Positions 1-11,500 of a DNA stretch of 64,000 nucleotides are shown here, in pieces (the stretch's first letter is position 1; each line of letters begins with the position of its first letter). The stretch comes from Talinum fruticosum (lineage: Eukaryota; Streptophyta; Magnoliopsida; Caryophyllales; Talinaceae), in assembly GCA_021018815.1 (NCBI GenBank), contig JAITYX010000004.1, forward strand, positions 3,349,501 through 3,413,500, in the 5' to 3' direction. The notes beneath the pieces are model-generated. The model worked only from the letters and a program-made list of their open reading frames with translations, had not been told where the DNA came from and made no database searches. Both the position numbers and the translations under genes were made by a program.

Positions 1-392
1 AAAGATATGTACATACAAAAAATCGAAGGATCATAAGCTTGACCCATTTTCTAGGAAAGGTTGCCAATACTTACTTTCCCTAAGCAAGAATTAATCAACT
101 AGATGTCCAAGGAGTTTCCTATCTGCAGTTTGAACCTTCCTTTTCAAATTAGCTCTAGTTCTGACTTGTATATCATGTATAATCTTCTAAAACACATTTT
201 CCACTTGCAGGATATGATATGAGTAAACTTCAGCACATCTTGTACACCATAAGTAGTATATGGTGGCACAGAAGAATATCGAATACCACTTGTCTTCTAT
301 GTTTAGTCCCCTTAGTTTTTAGTAAAAGTAGTTTGCCGAGTTCTTGCTTGCATTTGAAGTTGTGCCCAGATGCATGCCTTCTGCATCAGGTG

Positions 393-611
393 CTAGTTGT
401 AAGCACATTGAAAGAATAAGTGTGAAATGTTTTCTTCCTCCTCTTGGCAAAGTGGGAAGCATGTATTAGTTACATGCATTCTCAGTTTGAGCAGTCTTTC
501 TCTTGTGAGCAGTCTGGCTTTCATCAATAGCCAAAAAATGAAATTATGTTTAGGGACTGCAATAGGAGGCCACACAGCTCTCCAATACACACATGTCTCT
601 TGTTGTCCCAT
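393..611 (-). mobile_element. LINE fragment: zf-RVT (reverse-transcriptase zinc-binding) domain remnant
   Basis: The minus-strand frame carries the layout of the plant zf-RVT domain that follows the reverse transcriptase in non-LTR retrotransposons: a 'VPKHNFIFWLL' block, 'LLTRERLLKL', then a Cys-rich 'CFPLC' and 'EEEENISHLFFQC'. Only about 70 residues remain. No reverse transcriptase or RNase H is joined to it here, and the frame closes right after the HLFFQC motif, so it is a dead fragment. Assignment rests on motif order recognised by eye. Confidence 0.72.
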
Positions 612-1156
612 GAATCATGACTATCAATGAAAAAATTGATACTAACTTTAGTACGAAATTTTCCTGATAAATTTTAAGTATTTATTTTAAATATTCTACT
701 GTAGAATAGTTATTCCTCCTTTTCTAGTGGATTAAATTGATATGATTATGCTAAATTTTGTTATATGGTAGTTGAGTAACTTGCCTATGTTGTCACCTAT
801 ACTAATCAATTCCGTATATAATATACATAAATAAAGTTATTTCACATGTAAAATTAGATTAACATAAAAAAATCTTAAAAATAGCCATTTGGATGGCGCT
901 TTGTAGCCCCATTTATTCAGCATATTACCTTCTTTTTAAAATATAAATTATACGCACACACTTTATAAGGGAGTCCAACAATAATCTTATTTTGCAAAAA
1001 AAAAAAAAAGTGTTCTACCATTATTAGAGCACCCACACAAAGGCTTCATTGAACATATTATTTATGCAGAATTGCCTTTTTTATTCTTGTTTTTATTTTT
1101 AAAAATGACTGATAAAATATTTAATTTATTTTCACTAGACGCAATTAACATCAGAT
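612..1156. other. Intergenic, AT-rich, nothing recognised
   Basis: AT-rich sequence with a run of A residues near 997-1009. No exon-like reading frame or repeat termini were seen. It ends at the tRNA gene. Confidence 0.5.
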
Positions 1157-1160
1157 GACG

Positions 1161-1231
<71 letters not shown>

Positions 1232-1236
1232 CGTCA
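1157..1236 (+). tRNA. tRNA-Leu (anticodon UAG)
   Basis: An 80-nt class II tRNA. The acceptor stem GACGGTT pairs with AGCCGTC, followed by discriminator A at 1236. The D-arm holds the A-box TGGCCGAGTGG. The anticodon stem CCAGA/TCTGG encloses a loop with TAG, there is a long variable arm (TCCGAAAGGG), and the T-arm GTGGGTTCAAATCCCAC holds the B-box. The sequence closely matches remembered plant nuclear tRNA-Leu(UAG). No intron. CCA is not encoded. A T-run at 1239-1243 just downstream is the expected RNA polymerase III terminator. Confidence 0.97.
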
Positions 1237-1238
1237 AA

Positions 1239-1243
1239 TTTTT
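1239..1243 (+). terminator. Pol III T-run terminator of tRNA-Leu
   Basis: Five T residues begin two bases after the discriminator base, the usual RNA polymerase III stop signal. Confidence 0.7.
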
Positions 1244-2063
1244 AAATTAAATTTATGTGTCTAAAATATAATATACTATGTATATTCTAGCATTTTGATA
1301 ACAGTCATAAATATTATCTTGATATTAATTTAATTTAAAGTTAAATATCGTTTGTTAGATGATATAATTGTTGTCAAAGAAACCTAAACTCTATCTCTGT
1401 TGGTGTTTGACAACTTATAGCCAGTGGTCACGGCCCGCAATCCCCCTCACCCCCAAAAATCGCTCCAGCACCACCTCATCTACAAACATACTGGTTGTCA
1501 CCACCACTGCAATATCGTCATTACCATGGGGACTAACATGACTCTGTTCGCTCTTCACCACCATCTATCGATGGTTGCCTCCGCGGACAATGCCAAACGA
1601 CCCCATGATTTAGTTAGGCATGAATAAATCTTTACATAATTTCATGTAATCACTACACCAATAGCGTTTTAGCAGCCAACAATGAAAATGACTGAATATC
1701 AAATGATTTTACTACGCCCCTCACTCCATGCTAGCTCACTCCATCGAATACCACCTATGCTTTGATTGTGAGGGAGAGAGAGAGAGAAAGGCCCTCAATG
1801 AAGCAAAAAGTCATTGCTAGGATCTCATATTGCCAATTTGTTCTTCCATTGCATGCCGGCATACTGTCATGGGGTTATCACTAATCAGACAATTTTGTAG
1901 ACATGCATATTTATGTACCACAAAACTCCAAGATATCTGGGCAAATAGCCATACTATAGTTTGATCCTTTTTTCCAGGTTGCACTTAGCAGCCATGTACA
2001 GATATAAAGATCACCTTTACAACGCGATAGTAAAGTTCCATAACATTCTAAAGCAGATGGAGC
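1244..2063. other. Intergenic / 3' flank of the coiled-coil gene
   Basis: No gene seen. The part next to 2064 should contain the 3'UTR of the minus-strand coiled-coil gene. A short GA run lies near 1770-1789. Short open frames here (for example 1424-1627) lack family motifs. Confidence 0.5.
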
Positions 2064-2463
2064 TTACTGAATGTGCAATTCTGAGGGATCAACGAGGCCT
2101 TCCAACACCACCAGCTGATCCAAGAGTTGAAGCTTCTCATCTTCAAGGGTCTTAATCTCGTCTTCCACCTCTCTCAACTCATTTCCCAAGTTGCCGCTCT
2201 CTTCCTCCAGCAACAAGTACTTGCGCCTGAGTGCCCTGTACTCCTTGGCAACAGAGGGTTCCATCTGAGCTGAGGACATGGATCTATCCTGCTGCCTGTA
2301 TAACTGTGAAAGGTCTGATTTTGAACCTTTTTTGAAGCCTTGTGTAAGTTTTTCAACGGTAGTGCCGCTGAGCTTTCTTGAACTACTCTCATGTAGTGTT
2401 CCGGCATTTGTGGAATCAATGCCCTCTGCGACTTCTGCTTCCGTGGGTTCATCATCCTTGGAT
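2064..2463 (-). CDS. Coiled-coil protein of unknown function, terminal coding exon (5' exons unresolved)
   Basis: The exon gives about 133 codons, ending with TAA at 2064. It opens with an acidic/Ser-rich stretch (KDDEPTEAEVAEG), then a basic segment (FKKGSKSDLSQLYRQQDRS), then a C-terminal coiled coil: AKEYRALRRKYLLLEEES, ELREVEDEIKTLEDEKLQLL, and LVVLEGLVDPSEL. I place the exon start at the acceptor just before 2463 (minus-strand GCAAG), because the same frame meets a stop a few codons upstream. The pattern looks like a conserved plant single-copy protein, but I cannot name the family. An internal Met at 2279 could start a 71-residue form. Upstream coding exons are not settled; the transcript probably starts in the GA-rich leader near 6.4-6.6 kb. 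A longer frame at 2174-2470 is an out-of-frame shadow. Confidence 0.7.
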
Positions 2464-5400
2464 CTTGCATTGTTATGAAGAACGATTCATACTGCCCAGA
2501 AATAAAAGGATTAACTCAGAAGTCAACAGTGCCCTGTCACTTCTCACCCATCATATTATATATGGTATACACCAACAAAAGAGAATCCAAAAAGAAAAAG
2601 GAAAAAAAAAACTCTCATCATCTCAATAAATGTGGTTTGCACTGAATGAATGAACAATTTGAGCCAAAGTTTGACAAATCTCTAGCTGTGTAAATACAGA
2701 TACAAGATGGGTCTTCCCCACAAACAAAAAATGGAGAAGCACAAAGTAGGGACGTGACATCAATCAAATATGTTGCCTAAATACCAATATGCAGCTTAGT
2801 AGAGTGGTATACAAACAATGTATCACCAGGTTAGAACACGAAATTCCAATTCCCAACAACTATCACCATCACCACCCAATGTAGATCCCAGTAGAATAGG
2901 GTCTATGGAGAATTGGAGATCACACTAAAGTATTCTGCACATTGAAAGAAAACTTAACAAAGGATTAAAAGGCAGTTGAAATAACTCAAACGGCAGCTAC
3001 TAAGATGGTGACTGAAATACTAATAACATAAATCCAAACAAATAAGTAGAACATGCAAAACAGCTTGGTTACATAAATTGTTTGAAGAGCAATAAGAATG
3101 TTGTACATCCTATGCTAAACTCGTATTTTGCTTTCTGATGCGTCAGAGTCATACCCATTACTGAATAAATTTCCCCCTTTTCCCCAAAAATTTCTTCTTG
3201 TTTAGATAAGATACTCAAGGGCACACCATCCAAGACTTGCTGGCAACATACCTGTTCCCAGCTAGTCAGCTAGATAAGATACTTAAGGGCAAATCTGAAC
3301 TCAGCCAAGTAAAATTTATATCTCTAAGCTGTTCAGGAAATATGACAACACCCTTCCCCCACCCCCCACCCCCCAAAAAAAAAAAAAAAAAAAAAAGAGG
3401 AGCCTGTCCTCAAACAAGCCTAAAAAGAGGCAGGAGAATGAAATACAAAATCAATCAGTGTGACGGGAAACATCTAAATTGCTTCCGAACATTTTCAACT
3501 TGTCATTATATGAAAACAAGTGCACAACACCACCACCACCAACACGGAGAGTGCCTCCCGCCATTGTACAAAAACGATTGAATCCTTCAAATTCCATCCC
3601 TACCTATGCCATTTAATAGTTGCAGCGTGTCAACTTTTCCATAGTTAGGCTTTCAGACCCACCCATACTGCATAGGACTGGAATCAACACATTCAACTAC
3701 TGGATCTGGGAAATGCAGTCTGATTTTGATATAAGTATACAATTCTCCAGAACTTAAGCAGCAATAGAGCCAGTCCTTAAAAATAAAACAAAAGACAAGG
3801 AACAATTCTTGTAAAAATTTTCAATCGACAACAATCAGTTTGCCTATCTAATCACACACATCTGCACTATCCTAATCCTTAAACATCCTCATCCTGTCAT
3901 CATTTATCAAAGCCAAATAGATTCTCCAGCGTTAAAATCTTCCTCTCAATATGCTATGACCACTCCAGCTTCCCAACCATCATCCTATATATGGCTACCC
4001 GCATAAAATCATTAGGCTTCTGAATTCTCTAGTAAACAGCCTCTAATCCAGTCCATACTTGGACAGACACCCTCCAGCGTAGGCCATCTCATCCTCACTA
4101 AGAAATTCATAATGGCGTCAAAATCTAGAAAAGAATGCTACATCCCTTTTGCCACACTTTCGCATCTCATTACTGCACAAAACCATGGAACCAAATGAAT
4201 CAAAACCATAACCCCGACAAGATCCTACAAATGGTCGGAGACTGGGAGGAACGTACGATGTGTAACTCCTTCAAAAGGATTGTTAGAAAATTTTTACTAG
4301 ACCGCAGATTAGAGGGTGCTGCGTACCTAATAATTCACGATAGAGAAAGCAATAAGCAAAGGGCATCAACAACACAAAAACTAGGATGTAAATAATTCTT
4401 ATACAAATGATAATTGCCCTCCAGCAACAGAACGGAAATGTCTCGTTAACTTTCTAATCGTTAACTTTCTTACCACACCTCAAAAATCAAAAGGGAAATG
4501 AAAGGATGATATAAGGTAATCGAAAAAGAAAGAAATGGATAAAAGCAATCTGCCCCCTTCATGAGCAGAATTGTAATTCAATAGCTAAAGCACATATAGG
4601 CTTACCTTTAAAAAAAGTCCCAATTTAGTAATTTCAAAGCCATTAATTCACTAATCTTAAACCAACCCCCTCCCAAAAAAAACAATGCAATAAAATCCGC
4701 TCCCCTCATCGATAAGGAAATAGGGATGCAAAATAACAAGGTGATTGACACTTGAGGCTTACAATGTGATAACAGTTTCTTTAAGCTGTTATTTGCCCAG
4801 TCTGAACAATTCAACCTAGATAATCTAGGATACAAATTTAGCTCATGAGTCCTATGATGATGAGCAATATGAAAAAACTCCATGTGTGTCTTCAATGGAA
4901 TAACATAAAGGACAAAAGAAAACAACGATGATTAGATGATACTCATAGGAAAACAGAAAAATGGGGCACTTGAAAATGAATTGAGTATTTGTTAATGAAT
5001 CAAAATCCAATGAAACTTCAAGTACAATTTATTTGGATAATAATTAGTTTGAACAATACACTTATAACAAGATTTATCCAGCCAAATTCAATTAAAATCC
5101 ATGCACAAGGGCATCAAGTGCTTTAAGTTCCAAGTACCAAGTACCACCAAATAAGCCTCTTATTAGCACCAGTTGCACACCTGGCCTTGTGAAATAGAAG
5201 AATACCAGTGGTCCTTCCAATGTGTGGCAATACAACTCTTTCTTAATGTACCAACTACTCATACTCATGATAAAAAGAATCCGACAAGGAAAAATGGTTG
5301 GACCCCTTGTGTAAGCAGCTTGCAAGCTGCAACATAAACATGCTCCTCAGCCCACTCCTTCCACCTCAACCAAGAAAGAGAACACTGTCTCTCAAAGTAA

Positions 5401-6650
5401 AGCCCACACTGCCGTTTTTATCAGCTTTACTAACAACTAAGACATAAAACCTACGGACCATTCCTTTTGATATGATCCACAATTCCGTTTTTCTCAGAGC
5501 ATCCTCCAGAAAAATCATTGCTTAGCCTCTGAAAATCCCATCTTCCTGTTTTTTCTCAACAAAAACTCAATACAAAGGCAACCGACGAAAAATGAAACTT
5601 ATATACACCTCATCTCCTTCATTACGAGGGAATATGCCATCAACGCTTGTTCAAAAGACAGTATAATTAGAATTATAACAGATATGATGGGGCAGGCAAG
5701 TCTCAACCTTGGTTAACAATTTTCTATGACAATCATATATCTCCTCCACATCCCTTGTAGCATCCTTGACAACACAATCTCTACAATACTCCAACTTCTT
5801 GATTAAACTATTATCACAACATTACATGAAGCAACCAATAAATGAAGCAGAACCCTCAAATCTAAACCCCTCATCCATCAATTCCCAAATACCACTATTC
5901 TAAAACAATATTCAGGTCACATCACCCTTACAGATTATATCAAAAGAAGAAGGGACAGGGACAAAGACACAACACAGTGATTTTTAATCCGTGGTTACCC
6001 TTACTGGTTTGAACAGCAATATCAGCTCTGTTATTGCTTTGCAGCAGCATACTGTTAATTAGTCCCTGAATTAACATTGATGCATTGATTAATCGGACAT
6101 AAGCTGAGACGATTAGATGAATAACATCATCGCATGATTCAAGACGACTTACAAAAGCTAACCCTAAAAAAACAATAGTACCAACCTAACTTCAGCTCAA
6201 TTCGCGACAATTCAACTGAAGTTTTCAACAAAATCATTCTCATATGACTACAAATTCGAACAGAAAAAAAACCCTAATTCGATGTGCAATACAAAAAATC
6301 ATAATCAACTAACCCCAATGTATTTGACTAATAGATGGAAGCAAAATCGAAGAAACGCAAAGAAAAACGAAGGAGAAGATAGAAAGAGAGATCAGACCAC
6401 ACCTCCGATGGCAGATTCCAGTGACAGGGTACGAGATCAATGAGATCTCCTCCGATGCAAGTAGAGACAGAGAGGTACAGATGGAGATGGAGAGAGGAGA
6501 GAGAGAGAGAGGTTGCCCAACCACCAGTGGTGTGACCTCAACGGCGGGAAAGTGGTGGCGCTCGGCGTATGTGAGGGCGCGAGAGAGGAAGGTCAGAGAG
6601 TGAGGATCCTGTGGAGGTGAGAGAGAGAGAGAGCCTTATGCTTAAAATAT
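2464..6650 (-). other. Probable introns and 5' leader of the coiled-coil gene
   Basis: About 4 kb of AT-rich DNA with no strong coding block. It contains a C-run followed by a long A-run (about 3358-3397). Two short minus-strand stretches look exon-like (6005-6051, with ATG at 6050 and donor CCA|GTAAGG; and about 3115-3160), but neither joins the terminal exon in frame. From about 6430 to 6635 the DNA is rich in GAGA/GGAGA, typical of plant 5'UTRs and promoters. A donor-like GAG|GTGTGG lies near 6400 on minus. Confidence 0.4.
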
Positions 6651-8340
6651 TTCTCACTAAAATATTTAAACGATTTTTATTATTAGTCAATAAAGATATA
6701 ATTCTTTAACTTTATATATTTTCATTTTGAAGCGGTGTTACTCTCTGTTCGACATTGATATTAATGATAGTATTTTGGTTTTGAGATCGTTACCTAATGT
6801 AATATTTTGGATTTGCTTTGTATAATAGTGTTAAAATTTTTGTTCGGAATTCAGAATGTCGTAAGCGATAGTTTGTTCATCGATTGACTTTTTAGTTTAT
6901 TTTGTTATTGTACCATGTTTTTGTAAAAATTACGCTCAATTTGTGCAAGATGCCCCAAAAATTTAAAAAATTATTTTCCCCAACATCAAATTTAAAAGAA
7001 AATGTGATAATAAAGTGAGTAGTCACTCTGCTTCGACAATATTAAAGTTTTTTTTAAAAAGTCATAAGTATAGCTTTCAATTTTAAAACTTGATTATGAA
7101 AATCATCCCCTTAATTATCGTGACTCACCATTACTTACAAATTACAATAATAAATTAATTCCCTCATAGCATTACCTACTACCTATATCTCCATACTTTA
7201 TTGACCCCCTAACCTCCCATTAAGTTATTTGCATAATTAAGTATAGATCTATAATTAGGTTGTCAATTACTTCACATTTCCAACTTCATTAGTAGTCTTT
7301 TTTTTCATAGAGCCAAACCTCATTATTATTGTTCATTCATCATTTCTATCACCAATTGGAATTTTTTGGGATCGTGAAATTAATTTGTTCATTTTATGTA
7401 CTTAAAAAAATTGACAATCTCATTATTATTGCTCATTTTTCATTTCTATCATAATTTGATAATGAGTTAGCGGTTACGATTAGCATTTATCGGTTATGAT
7501 TAGTGATTAGCGGTTATAATTTCTGGTTAACAGCTAAGTTGTTGGCGATTATGACTAGTAGTCGAAGGTGCCTCAAAATTCTCTAAATAAGGGTTGTTTG
7601 AATTAAAACCGTTTGTAATTGTTAATAGTTTATAATAACTCATAACTATTATAAATAATACGATTATTTTCGAGAGGAAAACGGTTGCGAGGACGTGACT
7701 TTATCAAATAGATTTCACGTGGCGCTTGTTGAACTCCGTAAAAGGCGAAGCCTTGGGGGTGGATCTCGGGAACGTCCCTCCGACGCTGAAATTAGTGCAG
7801 TGAATTAAACGAAAGACTCAAGGAAAATCTCCCTTGATACGTGCGAAGGGAATTTCTAGGACTTACAATTTGCTTATTGCAGTAAGGCTTTTTGAGGATT
7901 TGTAATACTTTCCAAGAGAGAAAAGTGTTTGGAATTAATGATTTGATGGGGGTGAGTGAATATTTATAGAGGAATTTAATGAGGGTAGAATAGTAATTTA
8001 ATATAATTTATGAGGAAATCCTAATCTCAGAGCTTTGCCTATCCCGTTGAGAGTGAATTTGGGGCAATATTCTGTTGTCCAACTGATTTGAGACAATCGG
8101 CTAATAACATGACAGGTGAATTAAACTGTTCGAAAAATATATAATTAATTTTAATAGTTAAATTGAACAAAACTTGGACACCCGAGTGTGAAATGACAGG
8201 GAATGAGGGGTACCTCAAAATTGTCAAAAATGATGCAATCAATCAATCAATCTTCTTGGAGTTGGGGGTTGTGACAGGATTTGTTAGGCTTGCATTTATC
8301 GCATTTTCCATGAGAGAGAGAGAGAGAGAGAGAGATTATT
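6651..8340. other. Intergenic region between divergent genes
   Basis: Lies between the minus-strand coiled-coil gene and plus-strand DGAT2, so it should hold both promoters. Around 7680-7960 is a less AT-rich block with the phrase CCCTCCGACGCTGAAATTAG, which resembles a dispersed plant repeat (possibly an LTR or TRIM end); a similar phrase in the opposite sense occurs near 34700-34740. A (GA)n microsatellite lies at 8312-8335. Confidence 0.45.
8312..8335 (+). repeat. (GA)n microsatellite upstream of DGAT2
   Basis: Uninterrupted GA dinucleotides. Together with the CT run at 8473-8497 it flanks the presumed DGAT2 transcription start. Confidence 0.9.
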
Positions 8341-8472
8341 AATTTGGGCAAGAAAGACGTGGCACCTCCACGAAACAACGGTGACTTCACTGTGCCGTGG
8401 TTCCAACTCTCTCTCTCTCAGATGCAACTACACAAGGCAAAAACCACCGCCCTTTTCGTGAACTTTCTTGTC

Positions 8473-8497
8473 GCTCTCTCTCTCTCTCTCTCTCTCC
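8473..8497 (+). repeat. (CT)n microsatellite in presumed DGAT2 5'UTR
   Basis: Uninterrupted CT dinucleotides about 95 bases before the start codon, followed by a TCTTCTTCTTC tract. Pyrimidine-rich leaders of this kind are common in plant 5'UTRs. Confidence 0.85.
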
Positions 8498-8592
8498 CCC
8501 ACTTCCACTCTCATCAATCATCATCTTCTTCTTCTTCCTTCCCTGGCCTCTTCCTTCGGTTTGACTCCCTGGAGAGAAAGAAATAGAGAGAG

Positions 8593-11500
8593 ATGGAGGC
8601 GGAGAGGAGAGAGGTGGAGGACTCGCAGCCGGAGCTCACCACCTTCACCGGGAAACAGCATTCCCTCATTCATACTATCATCGCCGTCGCCATTTGGCTC
8701 GGCACTATTCACTTCAACGTCATCGTCGTTGTCTCTTCCTTTCTCTTTCTTCCTCTCCCCAAAGCATTCGCGTCTGTACTCTCTCCCTCGCTCGATGCCT
8801 TTGTTCTTCTCCCTTTCTTTCAATTTCAATCCTTTTTTGTTTCTTTGTTTCTGTAGGGTTTGTTGGGTGCTGCTTTTGTTCATAGTCATCCCAATTGACG
8901 AGAGAGATAAATTTGGACGCAAGTTGGCCAGGTAGGTACACAGATATTCAATAAGTTTCTATCACTTGTTTAATTGATTTCTGGTGATTTGAGAATTTGC
9001 GACCTCAAATTGATGGTGCAGCTATATATGTAAGCACGCGGTTGGGTATTTTCCCATTACAACTTATGTGGAAGACTACAAGGCCTTAGATCCGAATCGC
9101 GCTTATGGTATTTCTTTTTGCCTTTTTTCTTTTTTCTGATTGCTTTTCAATGCTTTTCAGTTTTTTATGCTGATTGCCTTCTTCTCAGTTGCACCCGATG
9201 CAAATTTGGGAATTTTTTTTTGGGGGGCGCGGGGGAGGGGGAGGGGGAGATTGGTGTATCTAAATCTAAATTGAAAATATGTTCTTGATGAATACTACCT
9301 ATGTGCTAGGGAAGCTTTAGTTTGTAGTCCTTACATGTGAATGAATTTGAAGCAAGATGGCATTACTTATCATTGGTTTGAGTGGGGAAATGCAAGTCTA
9401 GTTGGAAAAGGATGACTGTGATTTTTCAAATTATTGGGCACCTTTCAATGTAAATGGTATATAGCATTCAATGGTACATTCTACCCTGAAAGGGATGTTT
9501 CCCCAGAAATATAGGACTTTCTTGATGAAGTAAAGTTAAGTCTTGGACCAACTTATGGTATTTATTGCTGGCAATAAGTGAAGTTTACGCAGCGTTGTAC
9601 CATAAGGTAATTCATGACTACCAAACTGTGTAGAGAAAGAGCATGTGATGGGTTTGATTTGGTATGCTTTTAAAATTTTGCTACATCCTTGCATGTGGGA
9701 GTTGTGTTGTATTTTGATGTGCCAGTTGTGCCATGTTGCCGGGGTTGGTAAATGCAGGATTCAATGACTGAATGTACCTGCTTGAATGTGGTTGTGTGAC
9801 TTGCCATTATTTTCATTCCTTTCTTGACCCTTATCCGAATGACCAATATGTTGTGCTGTGCCCAGTATTTGGCTATGAACCACATTCAGTTTTGCCGATT
9901 GGTGTTGTGTCACTTGCTGATCTTACGGGTTTTTTGCCCTTCTCAAAGATTAAGGTCCTTGCTAGCACTGCTGTAAGTCTTATTTGACTCTACTGAGATC
10001 AACCTTTGATGCTTATCCTCATCTTTTGTCTTACAAAGTCTCCGGTAATTAGATTTTCTATACTCCATTCTTGAGACACATATGGACGTGGTTGGGTCTT
10101 GCTCCTGCAACTAGAAAGAACTTTTCCTCCCTTTTGTCATCGGGATATAGTTGCATCATCGTGCCAGGTGGAGTACAAGAGACATTCCACATGGAGCATG
10201 GCTCTGAGGTACGGTTTTCAGCATTCTCTGATTTATATTCGTATGGTTATGGCTGTATGAGTGTTATGTCCGTAGCCATGAGGAGGAGACTTTCCCTGAC
10301 TAGGATGAATGCTGTTTTGGGCCTCCCTGTGCGTTGGTCAAAGTCATTGCCTGATGAATTGACAGAAGACAACAGTTTAAATGGAAGCTTAGTTGTGGTT
10401 TGTTCTTTATTTGTTTTACAGGTAGTGTTTCTTAAGAACAGAAGAGGATTTGTCCGCCTAGCAATCGAGAAGGGATGTCCTATTGTTCCAGTTTTCAGCT
10501 TTGGCCAGGTAAAATACTGTTTTTGACATACCTGCTCGTATGCTGATTGTTCACTTCATTTGTAATATTTGATTGAAGTTTTTCATGAGCCATCATTTCC
10601 TACCGCTATTGGGCTCCTCAATAATGCTTGTCGACTCTTTTTGCAGTCACAAGCCTACAAGTGGTGGAAGCCCAGTGGAAAATTGTACTTGAAGTTCTCA
10701 AGAGCCATAAAGTTCACCCCTATTGTTTTCTGGGGAGTTTTTGGGTATGTGATTAGATCCTGCATATAAGATAAGCTGAATTTCGAAAGGCCTTTACTTG
10801 TGAGTCTGAATCAATCCTTTTCTTCATTTTAAAAATGTGAACAGCAGTTCGACTAAAGTATATCTAGTTCAATGAATGCACGCAAAAGTTAGTCTTCACA
10901 TTGGCAGAATGAATGCAGCCATCTAGCTTATTAAATGAGATTCTCCATCTCAATGCTTTCCCCTGCCAAAAAGCTGAAAGGAATTTTCATTCTCATGTTT
11001 GGAGCATATAGTATTCTGGGGGAGTAGATAGGCAGGATCCTGGATTGTTTGGGCAGCATATTGCAGAAAGGGAATGAAATTTAGTGCTTTGTTTAACTAA
11101 TTTAATCAATTTTTAAGCTTCCAGATGGAGACATGGTCTGCTGATAACTTGAAATGGGATAGTGGGTCACATAGACTTTTCCTATAGCAATGGTCTAGAG
11201 TAGTTCTGAGTTGTCCCCACCCCCTTTATCCTCCCGTTCAGGGTCCTATTCAAATTTCCCAACGTCTGCCTTTCTTTGCTCTTTTCCATTACTCTTTTTC
11301 CCTCCTGAGAAATTTTTGGAGGGAGGTGGTGGTGGATTGGTGTTCGCAAGTTTAGAGAATCAATAGTAGAGGATTGCATTCTCCAAATATTGTCAAAAGT
11401 GGAAGAATCTATTTTCCTGTTAGCTCATTGCAGTCATTGGATATGAGACAGAACCACCTTGGTTTTTGGGCGGTAGGGAGGGGCCAGTTGGGAAATTTAA

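Noticed and set aside
2174..2470. 98-codon minus frame starting MQDPRMMNP
   Set aside because: It overlaps the coiled-coil exon in another frame and has no coiled-coil or acidic pattern; the other frame carries the conserved-looking EEES/ELREVEDEIKTLEDEK segment.
2797..2865. Possible SINE with A-box and B-box-like phrases (TAGTAGAGTGG, GGTTAGAACAC)
   Set aside because: The B-box match is poor, there is no clear 3' tail or target duplication, and the similarity could be chance.
3237..3581. 114-codon plus frame with a Pro-Lys run
   Set aside because: The run comes from a C-tract followed by a long A-tract; no family motif, and it lies in a probable intron of the minus-strand gene.
3640..3790. 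Minus-strand exon-like stretch ending MQYGWV before a stop
   Set aside because: About 45 codons without a stop in a 4-kb intron is not unusual, and no partner exon or family was recognised.
8468..8935. 155-codon Ser/Leu-rich plus frame and 133-codon minus frame
   Set aside because: Both are shadows of the DGAT2 leader, exon 1 and intron 1, driven by CT/GA tracts; the conserved DGAT2 frame starts at 8593.
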